Shown here: piece by piece, positions 39,809 through 61,878 of the stretch
Position numbering within the stretch: position 1 is the stretch's first letter
Layout of the letters: every line of letters begins with the position of its first letter
Assembly (NCBI GenBank): GCA_900175165.2
Contig: FWWN02000680.1
Coordinates: 62,001 to 126,000 of the forward strand
Reading direction: 5' to 3'
Length of the DNA: 64,000 nucleotides
Source of the DNA: Rhizomucor pusillus
Taxonomy: Eukaryota > Mucoromycota > Mucoromycetes > Mucorales > Lichtheimiaceae
The notes under the pieces: generated by a model
Databases searched by the model: none
The model's input: only the letters and a program-made list of their open reading frames with translations
Told to the model about the DNA's origin: nothing
Position numbers and translations under genes: made by a program

Positions 39809-40497
39809 TCATTCGCCGATGCTATCATTTTTATGATGCTTACAAAAGAATCTGCGAACGGAATATCGGTGGTGATGATGATGGTGATGATGCTTTTCGC
39901 ACGACGGGGAAGTAGGGGATGCGGGGGTTTCTGGCGGTTGTACGCCCATCATGACAGAGAACTCGTTAAAGTCGATCACTCCGTCCTTGTCCTTGTCAGC
40001 CTCTTGGATCATTCGATTCGCTTCTTCTTTGGAAACTTTGTCGCCCAGCTTTTCCATCATTGCATATAGCTCCGTCGCATTGATCACGCCATCGCCGTCG
40101 TGGTCAAATGCATCAAATGCTTCTTTCAACTCTTGCTGCTTCTTTGTCAATCGATGCGGATTCGACAGTGTAGGCCGCATGATCCTTGCAAACTCTGCAA
40201 ACGACAGGTTTCCATTCTCGTCTGTCTGAACACCCTTCAGCTACATAGCAAACAATTGTTACACTCCTGAATAAATTACCATGACAACAACAACAAACAA
40301 TGCGCCCTTTATTTTATTACCATGGACGACACGGCCGTAGGGTCAGTAATGCCGGCAGATTGAAGCATTTCCTCGAGATCTTGAGGAGTCACTTTGCCAT
40401 CCTTGTCATGGTCGAACCCGTCAAATAGCTCTTGCAGTTCAAGGCGGTGTCGAGTGCTCAGGAAGTGAAGGCCAAGGCTGGACCGCTTAGAAGCCAT
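39809..40497 (-). CDS. Calmodulin-like EF-hand protein 2 with polyhistidine tail
   Basis: A roughly 200-aa calmodulin-like protein in two exons. It starts MASKRSSLGLHFLSTRHRLE; the intron joins SSM to LKGVQTDENGNLS. Loop 1 is DHDKDGKVTPQD, loop 2 is degenerate (QTDENGNLSFAE, Asp missing at position 1), loops 3 and 4 (DHDGDGVINATE, DKDKDGVIDFNE) are canonical. The C-terminus departs from calmodulin: after FSVMMGVQPPETP comes a basic tail with eight consecutive His (CEKHHHHHHHHRYSVRRFF) and a further Cys-x-His-His. This could bind metal or interact with acidic partners; nothing more can be said. It is adjacent to EF-hand gene 1 on the same strand, so the pair may be an old tandem duplication with strong divergence. 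Confidence 0.85.
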
Positions 40498-41391
40498 GTA
40501 AGAAGCAAGTTAAAGCAGTGCCAGGTACGTGAGAGAGAGGAAAGCTTCTGTTTCTTTCTTTGATAAAGAATAAACGTTGTGTGTGGCTCACACTAGAACT
40601 TTAAGCCAGCCAGAGGAGGCGCAGGGCTGCCTGAGCGTGGCGCATGACGACCCTCGTGCATTCCCTCCTTTCCGTTTAAGCATAACTCATCCCGAAAACC
40701 TGAGTTTGTAAAGCCTGGTCAGTACATCTTTTCCAAAAAATAATGCCGCTGCAATTTGTCGTTTTGGTGTATAAATGTATTATAAAATTTCATAAAATGC
40801 GACATTACTTTTGGGAAGGGTGTATTGATGTGGGCACCGAAAGAGATTGCTTAATTGACCTATATTATAAAAACGTCGATCGGGTTGATATTATGTATTG
40901 TGTACTCCAGCGAACGAAAGCGTATGGACATAGTCCTCTTTTTTGTCTGTTTATTTTACAACACTGGATATGTGGTCTTTGATACGTGTACATATTCCTG
41001 CTTGCCGCTACGATGCGACGACAAAATGCTGGTCAAAAAGATAAACTACGATGGTTAAGTTCGAGCATTTCTTTTCTATAATAGTGCATTGATAAAAGTA
41101 TACATCATAGTTACAGTATCTGTTGCATGTTTCATATTTAGACCAGGTACTCGGGTCAAACGCAGGGTAGAAGCATCATTACCAAAAACGAGAGAAGCAG
41201 AATATGTGCAGTTTTGCTGTGTGAGAACCAGGAAACAGGCAAGGAGCAGGGGTTATGTGTTGGACGGACACACCAATAGGATCAAATCCTGTCTGAAAAT
41301 TTGCCAGGTGATGCGGTAACGCGTGACAAGTTTATATATGAAACCCTGAGAGTCTGTATGTACTTTCTTACAACTCTCTTTCCAATCAGCG
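40498..41391. other. Intergenic region with a possible solo repeat end
   Basis: No gene is recognised. At about 40785-40827 there is a sequence (cgacattacttttgggaagg and onward) resembling the end repeats of the mobile element at 43.5 and 46.8 kb, which could be a solo or diverged copy. A TATA-like tttatatatg at 41331-41340 sits about 55 bp before the metallothionein-like start. Confidence 0.4.
41332..41339 (+). promoter_or_regulatory. TATA box of the metallothionein-like gene
   Basis: The sequence ttatatat lies about 55 bp before the proposed ATG at 41392, a typical spacing for a fungal core promoter. No classical copper- or metal-response element was recognised. Confidence 0.45.
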
Positions 41392-41693
41392 ATGAAAGAC
41401 CCAAACAGCGATGAGAAAAATGAACAACTCAATGCAACAGAACACTCTCCACCTACCCCCATACCGAAATTTAACCACAGCTACGCATGCGAGTGTAAGT
41501 ACCTTGTAGTAGATTTGACAGTGTTTACGGTTATTGACAATTGGTATGTTGAAAAGGTCACGGATGCGGTTTCGGTTGCGGATGTGCTTCTAAATGCTCC
41601 TGCGGCGAATATCATCGACCAGTCAAGCGAGTAGGCCCGGATTTCGTGCACATAGGCGACGGGTCCATACATATTCATTTGTCTTCGCCGTAA
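41392..41693 (+). CDS. Metallothionein-like small Cys-rich protein
   Basis: A short two-exon gene. Exon 1 (41392-41494) encodes MKDPNSDEKNEQLNATEHSP and ends in the Cys codon region SYACE. A 62-nt intron (41495-41556, gtaagt...aaag) joins a split Cys codon to exon 2 (41557-41693). The mature frame then reads CECHGCGFGCGCASKCSCG, with seven Cys as CxC-x2-C-x3-CxC-x3-CxC, followed by a His/Pro tail ending HIHLSSP. This arrangement is that of fungal copper metallothioneins, though the 35-residue N-terminal extension and the tail are unusual. Unspliced, or with the nearer acceptor (27-nt intron, too short), the same DNA reads a featureless frame, so the model depends on the splice. Predicted 79 aa. 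It would act in copper or zinc storage and detoxification. Confidence 0.6.
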
Positions 41694-42065
41694 TGTCCGC
41701 CGAGAAAAGAAAAAAAAAAAACCAACATGAAGCTGGATACCCGTATTCACGCAGAATATGAAATAGCATCACATAACACTCGCACTTATTTTTTATCTGA
41801 ATATTTTGCTGTAACTCTAGTTATATAGTTTAAAACTTCAAACCTGAATGTAGTCAATGAAAATGATAATAACTAAAAGGAAAAAAAATTCTTCGCAGAA
41901 GGTTCGAGGCTTGTATACATGCTTGCTCATCTGACACACTCTCAAACGCATTCCGATAAGAGACTTTTTTCTCATCAATTACAGTTATCCACAGCAACAG
42001 ACAAAGTCGAAATTATTTGTTTTTGATTCTGCATTTGCAACAGAGTTTCAGCACTTTATTTCAAT
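41694..42065. other. Intergenic region, metallothionein-like gene to RPS2 (convergent)
   Basis: AT-rich convergent 3' flank of 372 bp with runs of A; no feature recognised. Confidence 0.5.
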
Positions 42066-43025
42066 TTACTTTCGCTGCTTTTGAGCGAGGAAGTCAGTGA
42101 ATTCCTGGTAGGGAGCCTTGTTGAAAGCAGTCTCGGCCCACAAGTCTACAAAGATTTCCCAGTTAGCAAACCATAATCATATGTAATAAGGCTGAGAGAA
42201 GAATCTTACCAGGAGTCAAGAAACCATAGGTGTTGCCAATGGCAGCAAAGGTAGCCTTGACAAAGTTACCAAGGGTACGGGTGGAACCACGGGAGGTGGT
42301 GTAGCAGTCAATGATGCCAGCGAGCTGCAAGACCTTCTTGGGGGTGGGGGCAGCAACCAAACCAGCACCACGGGGAGCAGGGATCAAACGGCACATGGCA
42401 GAACCGCACTTGCCGGTAACCTTGCAAGGAACAGTGTGGGGGTCACCAAGAGCAGAGCCCCAGTAACCACGGCGGACGGGAATGACCGAGAGCTTGGCGA
42501 GGATAATGGCACCACGAATGGCGGTAGCAACTTCCTTGGAGCACTTGACACCCAAACCAACGTGACCGTTGGAGTCACCAATGACGACAAAAGCCTTGAA
42601 GCGGGTGCGTTGACCGGCACGAGTCTGCTTCTGGACAGGCATGATCTTCATGACTTCATCCTTGAGGTTAGGCAAGAAGTGGTCGACGATTTGGTATTCC
42701 TTGATAGGAAGAGAGAACTCGTAGATTTGTTCCATGCTCTGGATCTTGCCAGCTTGAACAAGACGACCAAGCTTGGTCACGGGAACCCTAAAAAGACGAT
42801 TCGAATGAATATGCCATTGCATTTTCGTGAATCCCTTCTGTGCCGTACCATTGAGTCTTTTCTTCGCCACGGCGGCCACCACGACCGCGACCACGGCCAC
42901 CACGGCCACGACCACGTCCGAAACCACCACGTCCTACAAAGTTATTTGTTGTTGAGTACATAGGTACACCAGGCGGTGTGCTCAATTAACTAATACATAC
43001 TCTCGGCCGGTGCAGAATCAGCCAT
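42066..43025 (-). CDS. RPS2: 40S ribosomal protein S2 (uS5)
   Basis: Small-subunit protein uS5, placed at the mRNA entry region of the 40S. Four exons. The first encodes MADSAPAE plus one base of an Arg codon. Exon 2 has the expected Gly/Arg-rich tract ([19 protein letters not shown]), a methylation target in other species. Exon 3 contains [60 protein letters not shown] and the uS5 C-terminal block [20 protein letters not shown]. Exon 4 ends [10 protein letters not shown] with the stop at 42066-42068. Length is about 255 aa. The Gly/Arg segment is encoded by a GGCCGTGGTGG-type low-complexity repeat. The call is certain. Confidence 0.97.
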
Positions 43026-43480
43026 ATTGTCTATGTACCCACGGGCAACGTCGTTAGTATCTGGAATGTATTCATTCGTCCATCCGTCCATCCATCCATC
43101 TGCAATCGTTGTGCATCTGCTCCCTACGCTCTCTTTATAACGCCATACCCAATGTACTGGTTATACTTACAATTCAGAATAAGAAGGAGGATTCTCGCCG
43201 TTTGCAAACGGCCGTTTCTCATGGCAACGGTCCGATCGGAGTTTCCATTTTTGATGCGCGGAGATCGGATGCAAAAAGGTGGTGGAGCGGCCTGCTTCAA
43301 CTGCTCCCGTAAGCTTAAAGCTTTCTGTTTCTAAGAACCCATTAACTTTATAAAAGCTTGATACAGTGAAAAATAAATGTTTCCAATAAACAAGGACGTG
43401 GAAAAGAAGAAAGACAGATTTCTTGGGGATTCTATACCAAGGAAAGAGGCTATCATGGAGTTCTATAACATAAGTCGCTG
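43026..43480. other. Region upstream of RPS2
   Basis: The first 150 bp are the presumed RPS2 promoter and leader, with a CCAT repeat (about 43078-43100). The rest, up to the mobile-element remnants, shows no supported gene. The reverse-strand 181-codon frame here overlaps the repeat end and is not called. Confidence 0.4.
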
Positions 43481-43520
43481 TAACGAAGCTCTGAAATAGC
43501 TCGAGCTCCTGATCCTCACT

Positions 43521-43601
43521 GTGTACACTCTTTCCATAAAGTAATTTCGTCCCCCAATGAAAATTGTTGGCGCGTTTTCGCAAAAGTAAATTTCTATTTC
43601 C
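43521..43601 (-). repeat. Left copy of outer inverted repeat
   Basis: Read on the reverse strand this 80-bp segment matches the forward segment at 46811-46890: both contain CAAT-x-TTCA-x-TGGGGG then CTTTATGGAAAG and end in GTGTA. I estimate about 75% identity by eye. It lies about 130 bp outside the transposase remnant and is a candidate terminal inverted repeat of that element. Confidence 0.55.
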
Positions 43602-43726
43602 AAAAAATAAAATTTCGCGCATGGGACAATCAGATGTCGCATAAAGCTTGGCATCTCCAGGAGTATATAAAGTACGTAAGCGTTTCAGCTTTGTTTCCCT
43701 TCTTCCTACCATTTCACAAACTCAAA

Positions 43727-44636
43727 ATGGATAATCAGTTTTTCTATGAAGATGGGCAAGGCAACGTCGTTGATGAGTATGGCAGGCCTGAACCCATGGA
43801 CTTGAAAAGGACAGCATCTTTAAAAAGCATAGAAAGAACGGAGAGTATGTTGATGAAAATCCTTCAGTTGTGTTGGAACAGCTAATGGAGCGGCTGCATC
43901 AGGGACTTAAGGTCTCGAAGAGCACTCTCTATGGATACTGAGGACGCTGTGCAACTTGATACTGAAAAAAGCTTGGTTCCAACCTGTGGACATGAACAGC
44001 GCGGCCAAGACCCAATAGCGCATTGATTGGGTCCGCAAATGGGAGACTACTGACATGGACTTCAGGAAAAACTGTGCCTTTCTTGGTGAGTCTGCCTTCC
44101 ATGTTAATATGAAGCACAGCATGGCCTGGTCGAAAAAAGGCTTACCTGCAGTGGTCACAGTCCCTAAAACACGAGCCAAGACCACCACGATCTTGGGCGC
44201 TATCTCTGCCTCAGGTCTAATTAAATGCAGTCTAAGAATTCCACAGCCGCCAGCCAAGAGAAGGAAACGAGGAGGTCATGCAGATCTTACAAGCACAGGA
44301 ACTGTGGCAGGACATTGCCTAAGCCTCCTGAAGGCCACAATGGACGAGATGGACCGGTATCCACACATGAAGGGCTATTACATTATAATGGATACTGCTC
44401 CCATCCATACGTCTAGCGACGTGCCTAAGTACATCACGTTCCGTGGTTATCGATGTGCCTATCTTCCATCGTCCTCTCCTGAGCTCAACCGCATTAATCA
44501 GTTCTGGTCGGTTGTCAAGAGCAAAATGAAGCGTAATAGGTTCTTGGAAAAGGAGAAACTGATGACTAGGATCACTGAAGCGACAGGAAAGCTTAAAACC
44601 GAGCGATTACAAGGGTTTCGTCTCTCATTCCCATAA
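43727..44636 (+). pseudogene. Decayed IS630/Tc1-mariner-type transposase
   Basis: A DDE-superfamily transposase remnant. A TATA box (gtatataaag, about 43663) precedes the ATG at 43727 (MDNQFFYEDGQGNVVDEYGR). After a frame change comes YVDENPSVVLEQLMERLHQG with KVSKSTLYGY, the HTH part, then stop codons. The core reads WETTDMDFRKNCAFLGESAF, HVNMKHSMAWSKKGLPAVVT, TTTILGAISASGLI, YYIIMDTAPIHTSSD and SPELNRINQFWSVVK. In active relatives the first motif is FIDEAGFH; here the Asp is Gly. The last is usually ELNPIEQFW; here the Glu is Asn. Two of three catalytic residues are therefore lost, and there are several in-frame stops, so the gene is dead. The Asp of IMDTAPIH remains. Confidence 0.85.
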
Positions 44637-44713
44637 ATGCTTGGATAAGTGTCGCGATAGAGAGCAATTCTGATGTGGTTCTCAAGTCGATGTCTGTACA
44701 TATGTTTGAGACC

Positions 44714-44809
44714 ATGGGCTAAGGCTGTGAATTGAGCCATGGCAACTGACAAGATGATTGACGAAAAAATAGTTTTATCTTATTATTGAGCGTATGTGGT
44801 ACCAGTTGG
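44714..44809 (+). repeat. Left arm of long inverted repeat (nested element)
   Basis: This 96-bp arm matches, in inverse orientation, 46433-46529. Shared blocks, read on this strand, are tgggctaagg, ggcaactgacaagatgattg, aaaaatagttttatctta and gagcgtatgtggtaccagtt. Identity is near 88% by eye with only single-base gaps. It starts about 78 bp after the transposase remnant and overlaps no recognised coding sequence. Confidence 0.9.
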
Positions 44810-44928
44810 CGCCTAAGATGTTATCTGCCCAATCTGACGCCGGGTGTTACCACATGATCAAAGCTGTCATGGTATAAGTACCCCTATTCAAGCATAGTAC
44901 ATGATCTCTACTTCTTTCTCCATCTATC

Positions 44929-46279
44929 ATGTCCGCCGACAAACCAAAAATATCTCGTGCCCATGCTGCTTGTATACTGTTCGGAAAATCTCACACGCGA
45001 GACAACGAAGTAGATTGTCTTTCAAAGCTGGATGAACTTGGCTATGGCCTAATTTTATGTCGCTATGGAAATCCTGAGCGGCTCGTGCTGGTGACTAATA
45101 CATACTTGAACCAACACCCTTCACACTATACCGAATACCCAGTCATTAGCGGATCCGATGATAGCAAAGACCAATCAAGCAGGGAGTCTTCCCCCGAATG
45201 CGGGCTTTTATGTAAGTTCTATCTTACCTTAGTCCATTTATTGTATCTGACGCAGCGAAGATGGAGACAGGGACATTCTTGACTTCTTCAACGCAACATT
45301 CAGGAGCAGAACGCCTGAAAAAGATGACGCACGACCGTACTTGCGTGAAACTCTGAGCATTGATGAGATCTACAATCGAGTGTCAGACTACGTGAGCCGC
45401 TTTCGAGACAATGATAAGCCTGCAAGTGCTTTTCAAAAGTGGGTAAAAACCCATCAACCAGAATTCATGTCTCTCCCTGTCGTCCGAAAGCGGTCAAAGT
45501 TGGGCAGACGGTACTGAGACACGGAGCCGAAAAAGGGAAGTCTTCCTTCTTAATCGAATCCACTGGAGTAAGTTACCACTTTAACAGAATGAATAAATAC
45601 CATATAGCTCATAAACTGATCCTTATATTTTAAGGGAAGAAGATTGACAGTATAGTGAACCAGACGAAGAATTACCTGGAGTGGGTCCTAGAATGGAAGT
45701 CTGAAAATTTGGAGCTAATTGGATATGCAAGGAAGTCTCCTGACAAGACTGTGGATGATGATTAATGTGCTTCGAAGTCGTTCGCAAGCGGAATTTATGT
45801 TCTTGTCGCCGTGTTCAAGATCAAGCGACCCAATTGCTAGCCGTGACAGCAACATCGAGAAGTCAACACTTTCTCCGTTCACTTGCAGTGGGGCTGCTCA
45901 AGGCAAGCAAAGGACCTCAACTAAAGCTTTAATAATCACTGATATTCTACAAATAGACATGCTACAGCATCTAAGGAAAAGCAAGAACAAGCATTTTGTC
46001 CTCATTTGTTTGACGTACGCAGGGCTGACAACCGACCCAGATGACCTAAGAAAATTCCTGAGGTAAGTCTCTTCTGGACCTGACGATTCCCGTGAACTTC
46101 TGCTTAATTGGTCTTCGTATAGGTGTCATAAGAGCGACCGCTATATTGTCATTGATAACTATGCTAAGGATAACAAATTTGAAGTTTTGTCGCGAGACGA
46201 TATTTTGGTTAATGCATATGTTGCCGATAAGTTTGCCTGTCGTCCATCTATTGGTCAGAGATCCGAAATAAATTCTTAA
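44929..46279 (+). pseudogene. Resolvase-like protein of an inverted-repeat element, decayed
   Basis: A protein-coding remnant lying inside the 44714-46529 inverted repeat. A TATA-like ggtataagta at 44873 precedes ATG 44929 (MSADKPKISRAHAACILFGK). Later open segments are DRDILDFFNATFRSRTPEKD, YNRVSDYVSRFRDNDKPASA, LEWKSENLELIGYARKSPDK, SPCSRSSDPIASRDSNIEKS, MLQHLRKSKNKHFVLICLTY and AGLTTDPDDLRKFL, then CHKSDRYIVIDNYAKDNKFE and stop. The segments fall in different frames: at the first intron the joined frame is off by one, and a stop lies after TVDDD. IGYARKS resembles the start of serine recombinases (YARxS), but the rest shows no catalytic domain I recognise. I think this belongs to a repeated, unnamed family of early-diverging fungi. 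Function unknown. Confidence 0.5.
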
Positions 46280-46432
46280 AGGGTTTGGATATCATGTCTG
46301 GAGATTGTTGTGCGTACCGCAATGATTTGCTCATATCAGTCTGCTCTCATGTCTTGATTACTGCTGTGCTGGAAGGACAGTTTGCCTAGCCCGAACTTAA
46401 TTATCCGGACTCATCGGCAGGAATGTCATGTA

Positions 46433-46529
46433 CCAACTGGTACCACATACGCTCATTAGTAAGATAAAACTATTTTTCCTTCAATCATCTTGTCAGTTGC
46501 CAGGGCTCAATTTCACGGCCTTAGCCCAT
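46433..46529 (-). repeat. Right arm of long inverted repeat (nested element)
   Basis: Inverse partner of 44714-44809. The arms enclose about 1.6 kb containing the resolvase-like remnant. The arms are long and well preserved relative to the decayed gene inside. Confidence 0.9.
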
Positions 46530-46551
46530 TTTCGGTGTTGTACCTCAAAAT

Positions 46552-46782
46552 GCGTCGGTTGACGTAGTGCAGACTAAGGGTATGGTACTAAGCTCTCCGA
46601 GCCGCGCTTATTCTCATTAATATAATAAAAAACTTTCTTCTATCTATAATCTTTGTATCTTGACAAAACACCAGGTGAGGCAATTTTTCATAAGATTTGG
46701 GAGGGGAGATCCGCTAAAAAAAGCGTCGGTACCAGTGGCGGGTGCGTACCATATCCTCAGTCTGCACTACGTCGACTGACGC
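46552..46782. mobile_element. Short inverted-repeat (MITE-like) element
   Basis: The 37-bp arms 46552-46588 and 46746-46782 are inverse complements with 33 of 37 identical positions (mismatches at arm positions 6, 9, 25 and 29). They share the core gacgtagtgcagact. The total is 231 bp with an AT-rich centre (taatataataaaaaac). No open frame is inside. It abuts the nested element's right arm by 22 bp. Size, strong terminal repeats and lack of coding capacity fit a MITE. Alternatively the arms are the ends of a larger rearranged element. Confidence 0.65.
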
Positions 46783-46810
46783 CTTTGTAAGCACACGACT
46801 CCTATTCTTG

Positions 46811-46890
46811 GGAAAACCGAATTTGACTTTTAACAAATGCGACATCAATGTTCACTGGGGGCGACACTACTTTATGGAAAGGGTGTATCC
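46811..46890 (+). repeat. Right copy of outer inverted repeat
   Basis: Partner of 43521-43601 in inverse orientation, ending tttatggaaagggtgta. If both are ends of one transposon, that element spans about 43.5-46.9 kb, includes the dead transposase near its left end, and has been invaded by the inner inverted-repeat elements. Confidence 0.55.
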
Positions 46891-47281
46891 ATTGCGACAA
46901 CCGGTTGAATCCTATCCTCTGACGATCTAGATACAGAGAACCATTTTAGGAATATTGTGATTAGTATTGTCTGATGCATTTATCAGCTGTGCAGTACATG
47001 GCAGCAGAGCTTGGAAACCAACAATCAACAAACGTGCTTGAAATCGCATCAGGATAAGAGGTTCCCACAGAATCACGTTATGTTCTACCTGCTATCACGT
47101 AATTTGCAGCATAGTGCCAGCGATGTTCCCATATTCTTTTGTGCCTGATCTCCGGTCATTTAACCGTGTTTCACTCAAGTGCACGCGTAAAAAATGTGAT
47201 TACAAACACAAAATGCATATCCCCGACTACAGTTATTAATGCAGTCCATGGAGGAACCACGCATTTTCTCTGCGTATATTT
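46891..47281. other. Region between element remnants and ZADH2-like gene
   Basis: Nothing is recognised in 391 bp except the presumed promoter of the reductase gene (tatttatggc just before its start). Confidence 0.45.
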
Positions 47282-48832
47282 ATGGCTATGCTGCCTACGT
47301 ACGTTACAAATATCGAAATAATTGCTAAAGTTTACTCCCACTTAAGGAGTTAACAATGCAGGACGTTCCGAAAAGTTCAAGCAGTTGCTATTGGCAACGA
47401 CTTTGCCAAAGTCACCGAGATCGCGACCCTCAACTACACTGATCTGCTCGCAAAGCTCAAGCCCCACCAGGTTATTCTCAAGACATTGTACGTCGGTATC
47501 AATGCTTCGGACGTCAACTTTACCAACGGCAAATACATTCCCGGCATCAAGCCGTAAGTTGAGCGCGATCGTTCTCGGACGTCCTTGTTTTGCTAACAAA
47601 GCAGCGGCACTTTAGACCGTTTGACGTCGGTTTTGAAGCCCTCGGTCAGATCGTTGCTACCGGTGACCAGATCCCCAAGGACAAGATCGGCTCCTACGTC
47701 CTTGTCTCGTAAGTATACCCTTGAAGGATATCGTCGCTGGACCGAATCTTCTGACAAGAAAGAAAAATTCAGGCAATACGGTGCTTTTGCAGAGTATCTG
47801 GTCGCAAGTTACAAAGTATTGATCCCTGTTCCTGTGAGTGAAAATTCAGAAGAGACATTAAATGTTCATATGCTGACATCGTCTGTTATCTATAGTCTGC
47901 ACGTCCGGAACTTCTGGGGTTGCTTACCTCCGGCCTTACAGCATCAATTGCTCTTGAAGAAAGTGGTAGAATGACTAAAGGAGAAAAGGTCCTCGTCACC
48001 GCGGGTGAGTGGCAGAAAGAATTTGGCTAGATTGCTCACGCTGGTGTTGCTTACAAATATCTTTCGTTAGCCGCTGGTGGTGCAGGCCAAATTGCAGTCC
48101 AACTTGCTAAGCTTGCCGGCAATCATGTTATTGGCACTTGCTCAAGGTAAGAGTAAAGATAAGCACAGCACAATCTGCTCGTATCTTATTGACCGATTAC
48201 TGTTAAAGTGATGACAAGGTTGCTATGCTGAAGGTACTAAGATTAGAAGCATGTTTCGATGGATATACATAGAGATATTGACGATGCGTCGCTTAGTCTA
48301 TGGGCTGTGATCGTGTTATCAATTACAAAAAGGAAGATTTCCAAACCGTTATGAAAAAGGAATACCCTCAAGGTGTAGACATTGTTTTTGAAAGCGTTGG
48401 CGGCAAATTCTTCGATATTTGCTTAAAGAGGTATGGCCCATTTATATTTATTGAATCAAACCACTATGTACAATGCACCGTAACCGTACGACCTTTAGTC
48501 TCGCCGTAAAGGGTCGTTTGATTGTCATTGGTACTGTCTCCACCTATTCTAGCTCTGGTGGCATGCAAGGCGACAAGGTAGATACCCTCCGATTGTTGAA
48601 CAAGTCGCGGACGGTTTCTGGTTTCTTCATGCCCGCCTATTCTCACCTGTACCGACTCCACATGGCTAAACTTGTCAAGCTGCTTATGGAAGGCAAATTG
48701 ACCGTTCAGCTTGACAATGGAGGATATGCTGGCATCGAGCAAGTTGCTCAGGGTGTAGAATATCTGCACTCGGGCAAAAGCAAGGGCAAGGTTGTCTTGG
48801 CGATAGCCCCCGAGAAACCATCCAAGCTTTAA
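47282..48832 (+). CDS. Zinc-binding dehydrogenase ZADH2/PTGR3-like
   Basis: An MDR-superfamily NADPH-dependent reductase, closest in motif to animal ZADH2 (prostaglandin reductase 3). Exon 1 is only 17 nt (47282-47298, MAMLPT) and joins to 47362, giving [15 protein letters not shown], which matches the animal MSLPTTFKK start. Further motifs are [71 protein letters not shown], the NADPH-binding [36 protein letters not shown] and [18 protein letters not shown]. It lacks structural-zinc Cys residues, as in its family. About eight introns. Length is about 345 aa. It probably reduces small reactive ketones; the actual substrate is unknown. The gene starts just beyond the mobile-element remnants. 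Confidence 0.88.
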
Positions 48833-49623
48833 ATCAATAAACAAAAAGACAAACATTTCGATTTCTTATTTATTTATTGCTACTCTAAAGCAAAAGCCTA
48901 TTGGACTATTTGAGTGACAGCTCTTAAATAAAGCATTCGCTAAAACCTTGTCTCCCCTTTCCAATATATGCAAAGGCATGAGTGTGGGAACCATGATAGA
49001 AGAATTAGCTATTCGTTGCGGAAGATAATTTTTGATCCTTGAGCTTATGCGGAGGACAATACTTTGGCACTGCCTGTAACATACACAAGTTCACTGGTCC
49101 ACTTATACCCCTTTTCTCGATACCGGAAACTTTCGGACTTCCTTTTTAATCCGTCGAGAGTGTCACTTGGAACTTTGGACATCTCCTGAACCTGCAGTAT
49201 TTCCTTTTCCATAATTTGAAAGTTTCACTTGAAACTTTGAGAAAGAGTATAAAAAGCTATCGCCGATTGCCGTATCATTTTGCTAAAGTCGTTTACTTGA
49301 ATTGCAAACTCGTGGTAAGATTACCTACTTTTCAGCCTGCTGATCTCACCGAGTCATAGTTACAAGTGTAAATGTCACTTTAAGCTTTTTATACCTGTAC
49401 GATATTTCCATTCTTATGCATTTTTCCATTATATGAATTAATGTAATAACGATCGAGCTACGTTTGATTATGTCGTAATGCTCGTAGTGTTAAAGAAGCA
49501 TGTGTTGATATATTCATTCCAAATGTAGGTTTATTTCACTTGCCTTTCAAGGCAAAAAGCGCAGTGAAAGCGTAGATATGTCGTGCACTCCGAAGCGTCA
49601 AACGGTCTGTGCTCTTTTCCTCA
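48833..49623. promoter_or_regulatory. Upstream region of the BEACH gene
   Basis: The first part is the 3' flank of the reductase. From about 49126 to 49234 there are repeated gaaactttc/cacttggaactttg motifs (13 of 14 matching between cacttggaactttg and cacttgaaactttg), followed by a TATA box (tataaaaagc, about 49249). A strong donor (ggtaagatta, about 49314) and an acceptor before 49550 suggest a 5'-UTR intron for the BEACH gene. Confidence 0.4.
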
Positions 49624-61837
<12,214 letters not shown>

Positions 61838-61878
61838 ATATACAAAAATGTCTTTGCTGAACCTGTTTATTTTTTCTG

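Noticed and set aside
41494..41637. Alternative reading of the metallothionein-like gene through FTVIDNWYVEKVTDAV
   Set aside because: Needs either no splicing or a 27-nt intron, and gives no known motif; the 62-nt intron gives a Cys array and is preferred.
41907..41922. ggttcgaggc-like sequence as a possible tRNA T-arm
   Set aside because: No A box or acceptor stem pairing at the right distance.
46742..46930. Small open frame across the MITE arm and the outer repeat
   Set aside because: Lies across repeat ends and has no domain.
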